The notes below the pieces were generated by a model, which worked only from the letters and a program-made list of their open reading frames with translations, searched no databases and was not told the origin of the DNA. A DNA stretch of 64,000 nt, from assembly GCA_034008185.1 (NCBI GenBank), contig CM067109.1:60318801-60382800 (forward strand), given 5' to 3'. Position 1 is the stretch's first letter. Every line of letters begins with the position of its first letter. The position numbers were made by a program, and so were the translations under genes. This stretch comes from Gorsachius magnificus (taxonomy: Eukaryota; Chordata; Aves; Pelecaniformes; Ardeidae). Positions 27,001 through 39,865 of the stretch are shown piece after piece.

Positions 27001-30000
27001 AGAAGTCCTAGGAAATGCTTTTTTGCTGTCCTCTTACTAATCTGTTCACATTTGATTGAGTTGTAGGAAATGAGCAGCAGACATCTGCCAGTAGCTGGAG
27101 TTCAACTGAAAACCTTCTCAGCCCCCTGCCCAGAATTTGCAGCTTGTTTCATGGTTGATTTTAATTCAGGCTTTTTAGATTTTGAGAACTTAATCTTGTA
27201 ACACTCACTAATGCTTTCCCATGTAATATTTTTGGTGACGTAGCAGCATATTAAGCACTTTAAATCCAGCTATTTTGAAGGTAGCTATTTCCATACTGAA
27301 GTACTTAAACTGTCACTTGTGAACAAATGTTTTGTGTGCATGAGTATCTTATGACTGCTGTAAGTACCTAACTTCAGGTTTTGGGGTTGGTTTTTTTTAA
27401 AGATTCTCTTGTCCCCCTGAAAGTTACATAGACATACAGAGCTCTGGTGCTAATTTATGTAATTTAAAAAATAGCAAAAGGTGACTTCATTGACAAGTCT
27501 GGAAAGGAGGATAAGAGGACAACTTAAAACTGCATAATTGCTTCTGACACTAAGGTGATTAAGAACTCATCAAGTCTTTAAGATTGCGCTATTACATTGC
27601 CATCCTAAGCCAAAGATACCTGACTTTAAGCAAGTTCAGAGAAGGTAAGAGACATGGGGCAGACTCTTGACTTTCTTACACATGTTGAATAACTAAATAT
27701 CACATGATTGGGCCTACAGGCTGGCGGGAGGAGTCCTATTTCATACAACAGTATGCATAAAAACCTGAAATTAAATTAGTTGACCTAATATTAGCATGTG
27801 ATTTAGCAACTGATACATTAAACCATCCATTTTCCACTGCTTGAATCAGCTAAGATGCATGTCTTCTGAACATTTCTGAGGATTCACTATGTGTATGCAC
27901 ATTGGGTAATTGCATGAACAGACTTGTATAAAAAGAGGCAACTGGTCTGAATGAACAAAGCCATTCTGCTTTGCCCAGGGCTACAACTTTCACATTAGGT
28001 GACTGTGAATAAGCAGTTGTAAATGGACCCATTTGATGGTCCAGCTCAGTGTCTTTGAAAGATCAACATTAATTTAATAAAATCTTAATTTTGATGAGTA
28101 AAGCAAGCTTACAACCTCAATTTAATTTTGGATATGGTTCTTGTGAATCATATTTATTTTATTCAACAATACAGAAGTAGTCTTCTTTAGGTAGAACTCC
28201 CTGTTTTACTTTAATTTAGGGAAGAGAAGGGTGAAAGGAAGGAAGAAGGCAGGCAAAGTGAAAGGGAATTGTAGGGCTTTTTTTTTTACAGTGTGCTTAC
28301 AAAAGCTTTTTCCTCTGTTTTAAATAAGATCCAAGGTTCTGTACTCAATGTTAGTTCACAGTCTGGATTCAGGTGATGATTTACCAAGCAGTAATATGTA
28401 AATTAAAATCCTTACCATCAGTTTACTATAGCTTAAATACAGAAACATTCCCCTGCAGTCACTTGCAGTCTTTCTACATAATGAATCTAGAGAGTGGGGC
28501 AATGAGATGCATCTCCTTCAGTTAGTAAGCTGTACTGGCCCCATTGCAGCACCTGACAGAGCTTTCATAGACAGTGGTGGTGAGGGTCAACTTCTATTTC
28601 TATGGAATTTTAGTTTATTTAGAATTTTAGCTTATTTAGAATTGTAGTTTAAATGTATTGGGACTACTAGGACTTCCACTTTTCAGCTTCCTGCCAACCA
28701 CATAAAGCCTACCCATCAAGTAGGCAAGGGTTATAAAATGGGATTGTATTGGGATATTCACAGAAAGGATGTCTAAGGGATTCTAATTTGGTAAAATCCA
28801 AAGATGTATGTGTCAAGAGAATTAGATAATATAATACCTTACTTAATTTTTTTATTCCTTCATTGAGCTTATTAGGCTATTTCTGAAATCTGTCTAGCTG
28901 GCTTTGTTGCTTTGAATTTTAGTTATGCATTAACCTAACTTACCATATAATTTCAAATAAATGAAGAACAGTTCTATTCCAAGTACACTACTAGCAGTCC
29001 TTAAGATACTGATTTTTAGAAATGATCTGGATGCTCTTAAGTTAACCAGATTGGCTTCAGTGGCTACCTTTGAAATGTATCTCATTTTCCTGCAGCCCAG
29101 CCTAACAAAGAACCCACAGAACTTAAGCATAAGTGTCTTGCAAAGATTAGAGAGCCCTGTGCACCAAGAAAACTATCACCTGTAATTTACTTCAGGACTG
29201 ACAAGCAGTGACTCACTGGCAGGTATAAAATTGCAGTGTCCAGATGCCGCTTTTGAAAACAGGCGTAAGAGAGAGTAGCAGAAGTCCTTCACTATAAAAC
29301 ATCTTGAGACAATTTAGCAAAACCCTATCTGGGCTCACATTCTACAATAATTAGAGACACCACATTGCTTTCAGCACCACACTGCCAGTCACCAAACATC
29401 ATGAACTTTTATTATTCCCATAAAGGCTGATTAGGAAAAAAGCTTTTTAGTTATTACGGTTGGAAAAGATTTAGCAAGCAGGAAAGAGATGTGAACCCAC
29501 ACTGTAGAAAGGGGGTTGAAATCCAGTGATGTTTTTACCTGCTGTTGTCTGACAGCCTGCTTTTCTCATGTAAGGAGAAGGACAGTCCAGTTCACCAATT
29601 GTTTCAGGCTTTTGAACCCGTAGCACAGAAACTTCAGCTAGAGCAGCAACTCCTAGGGCTGCAGGCAGTCAGCTCTCCGATTCTGGTTTTGGAATACACC
29701 ATCGAATAGGTGATTCAAGTTACTAGCCATCTTTTATTAACAAGTATCTGTATCAAATACCTACAGCTTTTTATAGATTCTGCTCCTCATTTGACTGTCA
29801 TGATGCCCTTTATTTTAAACGAAAGCAGGAGGAGATTTGCCACACACTTAGTGAGGCATCATCTCTTGCATGAATTACTTCAGGAGTCTGTCTCTCAAGA
29901 ACATGCATTCCCAAACAAGGCAAGGAAGATGTCGGGCTTAATCACTGATGGACTTACGTCAGTGATGTCTGCATAGGATACCATATACTGTTTCTTCATA

Positions 30001-31304
30001 ACAAAGTAGACATTTTTTTTTGATTCTTCCTGAAATAAAATGTTTTAGGACTTTTAGCTCAGGTGGAGCAAACCTGAATACATGATCACCAATACAAACA
30101 GGAGGATGGACAAACTCTAATGTACTGCCATGGCATACAGGAGAAACAACAAAATATTTTGGTGGATTCTCTAAAAAAATTAGTGAACTGTCTCATGATT
30201 AATCTTCTGATAAAAACATAATAAAGCATCATGCCCCAGATACTTTTGAGTATGAGAGTATACTAGAATGCATTGTTTTCATTTTGCAATAATAAATTCA
30301 TTGTTTTAAAGAAATTATAATTGCAAAAGGTAATTTTTTTACTAGTAATTCCTTCAGAAATTTATGTAATGCACAGATGACATGGAATTTCCATCTCTTT
30401 CTGATCTTGAGGGAACAAATATGCAACCATTTCCATGATTTAAGAGCAAACTTATCTTTGCAGAAAACATGTCTTTTCTGTAAAGGAATCAGTATTGAGT
30501 ATGTCCAAAATATAGTATTCACTCCCAGTGCAAAGAAACACAACCATTTTAACCTTGGACCAGTTTTCAAGTGTTATCTTAAATTAAAACTTCGTATAAA
30601 ATGTCTGAATACTGTTTCTACAAGGGAAAAATGATACTTTAGAATACTTGTGTCATACCAAAATTACATAGCAATGAACATGTAAATACAAAACTCACTG
30701 TAAACAATAGGAAAATAGTTTAATTGCCATCCTAATGGGGACAAAATGCCATTAAATACATGATGTAAACAGCAACATCACAACTGAATTTTTCACTGCC
30801 ATAGTTTAAACCACTATTTTAAGGTGTTATTATTGTTAATCCAGGAGATAATTGAGGCATTATAAGTATTTAGTATCACCAAAATGTCAAACCATTCTTT
30901 ACATTCCTGTTTTTAAAACTGTGGAGGCACTTCTGACTTAAAATTCTATTTATATTCTAGTCTTGAACATTTCTCCTAGGATGTAACTTGACTGGCAAGT
31001 TCAGCTCAGAAACAATTGTGTTACTAATCATGTGTGGAAAAAACCATTTAAAAATCTGTTTCACGGTGTTATATCCCATTCTGTACTCATGAAGAATTAA
31101 ATTATTTCGGATGTGGTTTTCACTTTTCTTTCATTTCCTTAGCTTATATACAAAATGTACTTCATTATTCTTTCTTGTTAAAACATAATTATCTCCTACA
31201 AATTAAACTATATGGGATGAATTATCATCTAGTTGTTTTTATACATTCATGAAGGTTCTTCCCATTCCCTTTCAAGTGAATGTCAGTATTTCCTTGTGGT
31301 CGTT
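21038..31304 (+). other. SLC24A2: Intron of SLC24A2, between LTR elements
   Basis: Intron-like sequence without a supported exon. A locally GC-rich patch at about 21360-21510 and a second at 21700-21990 stand out from the AT-rich surroundings but show no splice-bounded open frame or known repeat. A poly-T run at 21568-21591 follows the first patch. Short tandem or inverted repeats occur at 22423-22438 (16-bp palindrome taaaatca/tgatttta), 25103-25127 (10-bp stem, 5-base loop), 25649-25677 (10-bp stem, 9-base loop) and 28606-28650 (17-bp unit). No RNA gene was recognised. Confidence 0.7.
28606..28652 (+). repeat. 17-bp tandem repeat, about 2.7 copies
   Basis: Two consecutive 17-bp units, aattttagtttatttag (28606-28622) and aattttagcttatttag (28623-28639), differ at one base. 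They are followed by a partial third copy. It is a small AT-rich tandem repeat with no evident function. Confidence 0.8.
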
Positions 31305-32075
31305 TGTCCCTGGCTGGATGCCAGGGGCCCACCAAAGCCGCTCTATCACTCCCCTCCAACCAGACAGAGGAGAGAAAAGTAAATCAAAAGGCTCAGGGGT
31401 TGACATAAAGACAGGGATAGACCATTTTGTCAGTTACCATCATGGGCAAAACAGACTCCACTTGAAAGAAATAATTAATTTATTACCAATCAAAATCAGA
31501 GAAGGAGAGGAGAAAAACTGCTAATCTTAAAAACCTTCCCCCCACCCCTCCTTTCTGGGCTCAACTTCACTCCCAGTTTCTCTACCTACTCCCCCCAGTG
31601 GCGCAGGGGGATGGGAACGGGGGTTGGGGTCAGTTCATCATATGTTGTCTCTGCCGCCTCTTCTTCCTTGGGAGAGGACTCTTCCCCTGCTCACGCATGG
31701 GGTCCCTCTCATGGCAGACAGTCCTCCACGAACTCCTCCAATGAGAGTCCTTCCCACGGGCTACGGTTCTTCACAAACTGCTCCAGCGTGGGTCCATGAT
31801 TTCCACAGGGTGCAGTCCCTCAGGAGCAGACTGCTCCAGCGTTGGGTCCCCTGCAGGGTCACAAGTTCTGCCAGAAAACCTGCTTTGGCGTGGGCTCCTC
31901 CCCCCACAGGTCCACAAATTTCTGGCACAGGCTTCCCACGGGGTCACAGCCTCCTCCCTTTGGGCATCCACCTGCTCCGGCATGGGGTCCTCCACGGGCT
32001 ACAGGTGGAGATCTGCTCCACCGTGGACCTCCATGGGCTGCAGGGGGACAGCCTGCCTCACCATGGTCTTTCTTG
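31305..32075. mobile_element. LTR-like avian retroviral element fragment with internal minisatellite
   Basis: An abrupt GC-rich block begins TGTCCCTGGCTGG at 31305 and ends near 32075, where AT-rich intron sequence resumes. Its second half (about 31690-32065) is made of degenerate repeats built on the words 'ctgctccagcgtgggtcc' and 'cccacggggt', spaced about 45-60 bp apart. I recognise this pattern as part of an avian endogenous retroviral LTR or LTR-adjacent sequence, from memory and without a search. The complement of 31479-31484 is AATAAA, which would favour the - orientation with the element ending at 31305. No target duplication is clear and the 32075 end looks truncated. The cluster of overlapping open frames here, up to 160 codons on both strands, results from the stop-poor repeats and is not coding evidence. 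Confidence 0.6.
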
Positions 32076-33765
32076 CAAATTTCTTGCAAATTTTGCTGTA
32101 AGATAGTTTTTCCCTCCCATGAAGGTCCCTCAAAGTATGCACAAATAAATAATGGACTTGTGACTGTGAGTGTATATTTGTATCTGAAAGAGCATGTGTA
32201 TGGATATTATATATATACTCACACACACACACATTATGCCAAAATTTTCTGAGATTCATCGACTGTTTTAAGGACATTTTAGAACACAGATTTTGTATGT
32301 TCTTTTTCTTACATTTTCTTTCCACTCCATTAAATGAAGTTCTTTCCATGATGCTTGTCTTCAATAGAGGCATAAAGCTTTTTTTCCCTAACCATTTCTC
32401 ACATGAGGGCAGTCTAATTTCAGAGGTGACAGGTAGTTCCTTTATCGAAATAAAAATCTTTGCCCCATTATCTCTTCTTCAAGGGAAGAAGAGGGGAGTA
32501 CTTTTTTGAAAAAGAGTTCAGTTCTGGTTATTACTTCTTACGGAACTGTAATCAGTGTTCGCTCATAACTGCTTGCCTGCCACTTAACCTTCAAGGTTAA
32601 TTCACTAACTAACCTGAAGTTAGTGTTGATACGTGTCCAAAAACTGGGTTTCATTGCACTGAGGAGATTGTTGCATGGAACAGTTGCAATGTGATTTGTT
32701 TTCTATGTAATGTGCCTTACAAGAGCCTTGAGATGGAGGAAATTATTTATATGTCAGCTTGTGGGGAGCCGGTTATGATCAAATAAGAATGAATGCGAGA
32801 CAGCTGGAGTTTGCACTGCATCCTATTTTAATTAGTTCTTGATGACTGGAGTTTCATATTTCTGTGTATTCTGGTGTTAACTTTCCTTCCTTGGGATAAG
32901 CAGAATGACTGAAAAAATAACACAATTTTATCACAGAACTTTCAAGATGTCATGGAAACATATTCTGTGACAAAAGTTCTGGGTTCCTGTTTAACACAAG
33001 CGTTAATTCTATTAAAGAAACAAGCAAAACTTGGGACTACAATTCAGGTACAAAATTTTGCATTTTCTTGTTTTCAGTGCAAATTCTGGTGTCTCCTGGT
33101 GATGTGCTCTGCTGCTGTTCTCCTAGGGATAGGACATAGGAATCACAAATCATCTCCAGGATACATCATTTACTTGAAAGCATTAATTGCCTTTAAATTC
33201 CATCCAGAGTCTCATTTTCCTTTGTGGCAGAGCAATATGTGCCATGTTGCCTGCCCTTAACCAGAGCTGCCAGTTTGGGCTAAATGGCCATTTGCTGGGA
33301 GTGGTTAAACTAAAACACCTTTTTTCCATTTCCCTTCCTGCAAAATATCAAGGAGATGTTACTCCTTTTGAGGCTTTCCATTGAACAGTTGGTCAATCCT
33401 GAGTTTCTTATCGCTTTTAGTTTTTCAGTCCTCATTCTCTCAAATTGGTTGACATACAGGGAGTTTGCCTCCCTGCGTGATTTGTATGAAATGAACATTG
33501 TGATCTGCAGCCCAGCTGCTGTGTGCCAAGCCCTGAAATGACAACACTTTCTGTCCAAGAAACTGACAAGAGTAAGACTCCTGCAACATTGCAGTGTGAA
33601 TTTACTCTGATTTACTTGATCACTAGGATGCTTTAATTCGAGTGATTCAAAAAAACCTATCACAACAGCATTCATAGGATCAGACATTTGTGTTGTTTTA
33701 CTGCCTTTCCATTCCATGCATGCTCCATCTGACACTTCTTTTTGTTCTTTTTCCCATTCATGCAG
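32076..33765 (+). other. SLC24A2: Intron of SLC24A2 before the 39-bp exon
   Basis: Intron sequence ending in a strong 3' splice region: a pyrimidine-rich tract (about 33735-33757, mostly T and C) and the acceptor tgcag at 33761-33765. Two small adjacent palindromes lie at 32584-32600 and 32603-32625. The 141-codon open frame on the - strand (33310-33735) has no recognisable homology and overlaps this pyrimidine tract, so I do not call it a gene. Confidence 0.75.
32206..32233 (+). repeat. TA/CA compound microsatellite
   Basis: A short (TA)n run (about 32206-32218) is followed directly by (CA)n (32220-32233). It lies about 130 bp beyond the LTR-like element. Confidence 0.85.
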
Positions 33766-33804
33766 TCACCTAATGCTGGCGACAAGGATGACCAAACACT
33801 GACG
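33766..33804 (+). CDS. SLC24A2: SLC24A2 (NCKX2) exon, 39 bp, cytosolic loop
   Basis: This internal exon encodes SPNAGDKDDQTLT, 13 residues. It aligns with the segment of the large cytosolic loop of mammalian NCKX2 that lies just before the conserved KPRLQRGG block, where the mammalian exon also has 13 residues with a shared DKD core and TL near the end. The borders are canonical: a long pyrimidine tract and tgcag before it, and gtaggc after. Both borders are phase 0, so skipping it would remove 13 residues without a frameshift. The sequence is polar, acidic and poorly conserved, as expected of a flexible linker. The exon is too short to be recognised alone; the call depends on the next exon, 1.07 kb downstream, which continues in frame. 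Confidence 0.88.
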
Positions 33805-34869
33805 GTAGGCAGCAATTAGTATGTGTCTGAGCATTTATTTCTCCAGAGGGTGGTGAGACAAGCCTTACTTTGGTTTGGCACACATCAGCATTTCCTAAAT
33901 TACTGGGATTTCTTTCCCCCTCCTATGGTGCTATAGAATTTAAAGCATTTATTTCCAAAGATAAAGCAGTGAATTAATTTTCTTGTTAAGTTTCTGTCAT
34001 TTTTCATTTAGTATTTGTATGACACCAAAGATTAATCCATGTACCATGTATTATTGCAAAATACTATTTTCTTCAGCATTGTTTTTCCCTATAATTGGAT
34101 TTCAGGGTCTTATTAGTCAGCAGTCTGTTGGCTCTGATTATCCTTTTTATTGAAACAAGCAGACAGCCATCCACAAAGCAGTCTTCCTCTATGGGATATA
34201 GTAATTGCGTTGATTATTGTACTAGACAATGGCATGGGGAAAAGAACCTCAAAATATGTTTTAAATGTCTTTAAAAGCATATAAAAGATGCTTGTATGTT
34301 AGCTCCAGTGCTGTAGGTGTCTGCACTGCCTTACCGCACTCACAATCTCTTTTTGCAACCAGCACTTAATGGATTGAACCAAAGCGAGGAGTATGTTTCG
34401 CTCTGACTGAGCTTTAGGATTTTGCCATTAAAAAAGGGTACTCTCTGCCCTTTTTCTCCGTAATTTTGATAGTATGCATATTTGCAATGTTCTGAGGCAA
34501 TAAAAATTAGAATTTACCTCAGGGATTCAACCACAAGGTTCTACAAAGAAACAAATTATGAATTCTTCCTGATGGAAGATCTTATTTTCTTAACATTTTA
34601 AGAGTTTTCACAGAGAAGGGTTATTTTTTCCCTTGTCTTTTCCTGAGCCCTGGAAGACTAATGACTAATCTGATGATCCATCCCCTCCAGAGAAATTGTC
34701 TATACATATGGCAATGTTTAATACAGTGTATACTTTAATCTACTATAGGTGATGGTTGAAAATGTTTCACTGTGTAGTGAGGTGTGAGATTAATTCTTAC
34801 TGTTTCAGACCTTTTTCCACAAAAACAACAAAAAACCCTCTAAATTCTTTCCCTTATTTTTCCACCTAG
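33805..34869 (+). other. SLC24A2: Intron of SLC24A2, about 1.07 kb
   Basis: This is the shortest intron in the window. It starts gtaggc and ends in a T/C-rich tract with the acceptor cctag at 34865-34869. No repeat or RNA gene is seen. Confidence 0.88.
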
Positions 34870-34978
34870 ACCAAGCCACGCCTCCAGCGGGGAGGAAGCT
34901 CTGCATCTCTCCACAACAGTCTAATGAGGAACAGCATCTTCCAGCTCATGATTCATACACTTGACCCACTTGCTGAAG
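34870..34978 (+). CDS. SLC24A2: SLC24A2 (NCKX2) exon, 109 bp, conserved loop segment
   Basis: This exon identifies the gene. It reads TKPRLQRGGSSASLHNS, then LMRNSIFQLMIHTLDPLAE, 36 codons plus one base, and is nearly identical to mammalian NCKX2 after the first membrane cluster. NCKX2 sits in the plasma membrane and is known to export one Ca2+ and one K+ in exchange for four Na+. In neurons and cone photoreceptors it restores low Ca2+ after activity. This segment lies in the large cytosolic loop; the NSIFQLMIHTLDPL stretch is amphipathic and, to my knowledge, also conserved in the rod form NCKX1. The exon starts in phase 0 and ends in phase 1 (GAA G|gtattc), so skipping it alone would shift the frame. 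The basic, serine-rich start could be a phosphorylation site; that is inference. No break or missing residue is seen. Confidence 0.97.
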
Positions 34979-37900
34979 GTATTCCTATTAATTTTTTTGG
35001 TTTTCTGTTGCAAAAGCTAACAAATACTTCCCTTGTCCCTGCTCCCCATGAAACTATTTTTTGCGTTTCTATTGCTTTCACCAGTCTTTTCTGAATGTGT
35101 CTGAATTTTCTGAGAGAGATTTGCACTCTCATGGAATGGTACATGTACTCCCACCAAGACTTGCAACTTAGCAGATGTGTTCATTGCAGCGCTAACTAAA
35201 ACTGATCACTTGGTTGATGTGTATTGTAGCTACTGTTTCACTTCACCTCTGACTTCAGCAGAAATTTAAAAGTTGCAGAAACTCTATCCTCTTGTACTTT
35301 TGTAGAGTGTTTTTTTGTTTTCTTTCCTGGTTTTGATTTTAGTACATAAAAAAAAAAGTAAGCCAAAATGGTGGGTAATTTGTGATATGGAATATAGAAA
35401 AGAATGAGACTCCACTGGTTTGACTCAGGGTGGTCTAACACTGACATTTGAAAAAATGCAACAAACATCCCTCTGTGTCACATGCATATTAACAGTTTGC
35501 TTGCTTTATCCAAGTATGGTGTAATTATTTTTTTTTCTTTGAGCAGTTAGTAGGGAGACCCTGATTGCTTTGGTCTGAGAAGTTGTCAGGAAAACCCTAA
35601 CTGCTTTGCAATTGTGGGGTGATTTGAATCTCAGCTTATTGTAGACTTCCAGAAAAACTCAAGGCCAGGTGTTTATTTGGTGAATGTGTGTCTGCAGGAC
35701 TTTTCTTGCTGTAGTAATAAATGTTTTGAGATATAGCACTTGTGAACGAATTGTGATGGACTAGAGAGACATGAAATATTACTGACAGTGAGACCTTCCA
35801 AACTTCAGTGATCAAAAAGTATATGTAGCACTTCTTTGCATTTAAGTTCCTTTATGTTTCTCATTGCAACATTGCAAACAACTTTTTTAATTGCTCTGTA
35901 TCTCTTGGACAAGGCAAATCTACTTTTCCATTTTCCTCTTCAAAAGCTGAAGCCAACACTCATTTTGTCAACACAAGGGCAGTTTGAGCCCTTACAGTGC
36001 CCACACCATTATTTCTACTCTGATCATGATTCACATCACTTTTCTCTTTGGTTAATGCTGCACTATTCACTGCTAAAGTCTGTTGCCTATTAGAGCAGAG
36101 TCATCAACAGACTGATTCTATTCCCCTTCAATGCTGAAAAAGGACATAAATTTATTGCAGTTACCCATTTGGCTTCCTTTATTTTCATCACTACAGCAGG
36201 TGAGCAGGCTTTCTGACTGCTGCACCCAGTAAGTCTCATCTGTACCCACCTGGTAGCCAGGCTTTTCACTCTGCTAGAAGAAGAAAAGACTTTCAATTTC
36301 AATTTTTCACTTTTTAATGAGAAATTGTAATTTTTCATTACATTCCTTTGTGCTCCTCTTTTCTCTTAAAGCAAAGTTCCTGGGCTGCAGCAGCACTTGT
36401 GGTGTCTCAAATAGTGCTAACACAAACAAAAATAACAATAATCTGAAGCAGTAAATAGACTTCTTCAAATACTTTTTAAAAATAAGACAGAACAGAAGCA
36501 GGTTGGGAAGAGCTCATTAGCAGCGACAGAACCCTTATGACAGATTGAAGACCACAGGATAGCTAGAAATGTTGACTGGAGTTCAGTTTGGACTTAACGA
36601 AGATTCAGAAATAAGTTCAGTTTTCAGGTATTTTTCCATTGCTCAAGCTTGTTTCACTTGTTTCCTAGACATAGCTTGTTCAGTGTTCAGACCTTTTCTC
36701 ACTATGTGTCCCCTCTAGCAAGCTTGCACCATATTGTGTGATCCAGAAGCTTCCCCCTCCACGACAGTGCAGGAAAAATGGGTTTTGAAAACTGAAATCA
36801 ATCTTGGGAGACACACAAGCCCAGCACTTTTGTAAATTAGGTATTAAGTTTATCAAGTGACTTGATGCTGTTCTTCATTATGTCAGTAAAACACCTGAGA
36901 TCAATGTGGCTTGATAGAGATGGTTGCAATGGATAAATCTTATTTAAATCACTCCAGTAAAATTTTCTTCAGAGTTTCTTTGCTCATAATACTTCACTTT
37001 TGGTTTTTTTTCTCTCCAAACTCTTATATTTTTCCTGGAATTAATACTCTTTAAGAAACGGAATATAAAGGTCTTGTGGCCTTTAAATAAATGCAAGGCA
37101 GTAACCACCTGTACATTTCATGAAAACTGACACACTGAGTTAAAATTTATGAAGGGAAAAAAAAAAATACCTACATTTTCAGTAAATATTGTAAATTAAT
37201 GCACAACTTTCAGGAAGAAATGGCCAAGACAACAGTGCAAAATAGCCTATGTATGTGCAGATACCTCACTTGGTCTTAATACAAAGGAGCTTGTATTTCA
37301 AATTTCCACTGACTTCACAAAATTCAAATTTTAATTAATGAGAGCACAAAAGTGCCAATATAGGAGTGCAATTCAATAAATATTTTCACATGTGGAACTC
37401 TAGTTTTACTTTTTTACAAATACACCCAGATGTGGAGGAGAAATGTGAAAAAAATCCACCCACTTTTCTGTCACACATTATGGTTGTTAACCTTTTCTGA
37501 GGCACTACCTCATTTATAGGCAGACTTGGCTTTCAAGATCTTATTCACTGCAGGCAGTTTGGAAGGCAGACACAGGAGTATTGGGTATCTGCACTGAACA
37601 CTCATATTGTTTCCTGAGATTTTGAGCTTTTAAGTGTCCACATTCATTATTCTGTATTCAGATGATTCTGCAAACCTCCATAAAAGAAAAGGTATTTCAG
37701 GCTGATGTAAATACTGTGGCTGGCCAAGGTAGGTAATACTAGTTAACAAATTTGGATGACATTGTACTTGAATCATACATTCAATTCATAAATATGTGTG
37801 ATAATAAGATATGGGTACCTGATGCATACAATATTGATTATCTGTTTGGCTCTGTATGAATTTTACCTACCAAACTCTCACCACGTTCTTGTCTTTTAAT

Positions 37901-38619
37901 CTTCCTGTGTATAAGGAACATCGAATAATCAACTAGTGCATCGTGTTTACTCTAACAGACTTTTACCATGCTAGCTAAGTAATTTTTGAGCTGATAGCAT
38001 TTCATTGTTAAGAATTAAAAGAAGGGGTAGTATTTATCAGAAGCGTCTGAGAAGTGCAGTCCTTTGCTCTATAGACCAGTCCTTTGCAACTATAGACCAT
38101 GTAGAAATGTAAAGGATTACCTGGTGCCTTCTCTGGCCCACATGGCTTTCTCCACTTCACACACCCATTCCTACTGCAGAAAAACCCCAGACATAATGAA
38201 GAAATGAATGAGTGATTTGTGTTAGTTTTGAGTTCCGTGTAAGCAAAGGAAATTAGCTCTGTTGCACTCATGTAATGAGAGACGATACTTACGGTACCTG
38301 ACCTGTGATGTCAAAGGGTACTTCCAAATCATTTAATGTGAGTAGGGATCAGACTCAAAGGAATAACAGAGGGGGTTCTGAGAATTTTTCTGCCCTATTT
38401 TAGTCAGTTTAGATCCCCTCAGTATTTCTGCCAGATGATGACTTAGATCAATTGGTCAAAAACATTGTGTCATTAGCTGTATTTGTTGGATTTGCAGCTA
38501 AAGAACAGAATGTGAGAACATTACAAAGTGCCATTCTCAAGCGAAAAAAGCGTGAAAGGAGTAAATCAGAGCTGACACATACAGAGGTACTCTGGGACCC
38601 CCTACACGTTGGCATACTC

Positions 38620-38735
38620 CTCCTGTCCTCCTCCCCCTCTCATTTCCTCTTTCCCCATTTTCCTAGTTTACTTCTTTTGCCTTTCCTCATACTGCATCTC
38701 ACGCATCTGCACCCACCTTCTTCCAGCCTGTTCCT
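38620..38735 (+). other. Pyrimidine-rich tract
   Basis: About 115 bp of mostly C and T on the + strand, beginning ctcctcctgtcctcc and continuing with repeated ttcct and cctttc words, with only scattered purines. Such tracts in a pre-mRNA can bind PTB-family splicing repressors. Its position just downstream of an exon-like segment is the only reason to note it; it may be simple-sequence drift. Confidence 0.6.
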
Positions 38736-39865
38736 GTAGGATGACTTCCTCAGTGTTTGCTGTCCTGGACTGCTGGGTCCATCAGTCAAAGCACTTCCCA
38801 AGCAGATGCCAGCAGCCCTGCAGCTGGCACAGCCAAGTGAACTGGGTTTTCAGTTGCTGGAAAAGCATTTATAAAGTCCGGGAGCTCCTTGCTTGACTCT
38901 TCACAGCTTCCAGGTCAAATATTGCCATTAGAAGTAAAATTTCTAGTTGTTGCACTGCTGCTGAAAGATAAGCTTTTCTTTCTCTTTATGTCAATAATAA
39001 AGTTCCTGGTTACATTCTCTTGAATAATTTCAAGGAAGATGAGGGCATGAAAAGGTGTACTGCTCTGTCATTTGGACTTGTGTGGGCCATCTAAGTGCCA
39101 TCTAAGTCCCCTTGATAGCATAAGCAGTATAGAATGTATAAACTGGCTGGACTATTAAAGGTCAGCTTGACCTACACAGTGTTATTGTTACATCAACATA
39201 CAATGTATTTGTAGAAAACCAGCTCATCACATTTACTCCTGAATCGTTAATTTATAAAGTCAGAACCAACCTCTGCTTTAACTGAAAGCCTCTTAAAAAT
39301 GCACTTGATTGTAAGTAATAAAATATGAAATGAGAGAGAAATGACATTAAGAAGTTTCTACTTTCCACAAAATATTGATAAACAGAGCGATCTTGATACA
39401 TGATTACACACTTGTGAACCTGTCCTTCCTTTTCCCTTTCCACACAAATGTGGTTTTGCCATGTCTTGTCTGGGTCTTGTGAAAGCAAGCTTGTAAACTC
39501 ACTGGAATCAGTGGGCTTGCAAAGTGTTCAGCCCAACTCTGACAGATGAGTAACATCTGAGATCAGTGGGAGTTGCTGGATGTTTGGCACTTTGCATTCA
39601 GGCAGGTGTGCAGCCATGCTGTGGATTTAACAGCATACGACAAGGAAGGCTTCTCCTCTTCAAATGTTGGTCTCAGCATAAAGCTTCTAAGAAGATAAGA
39701 GTTCAGCCACTCTAACAGGCAAGTGCATATGGTATTCGTTAATGGGACGTGAACTTTACATTGCAGTTGAAAACTCATTGTTCGTTAAAAATATAATTAT
39801 CTGTATGACATTAGTTTTTTGTTTGCTTTTATCTTCTTACAGAAATAATGACCTTGGTACAGATA

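Noticed and set aside
31624..32373. Overlapping open frames of 124-160 codons
   Set aside because: They lie in stop-poor GC-rich repeats of the LTR-like element, occur on both strands at once, and encode no known protein.
33310..33735. 141-codon open frame on the - strand next to the first SLC24A2 exon
   Set aside because: No recognisable domain or homology, no splice or promoter context, and it overlaps the pyrimidine tract of the adjacent exon. Such lengths occur by chance.
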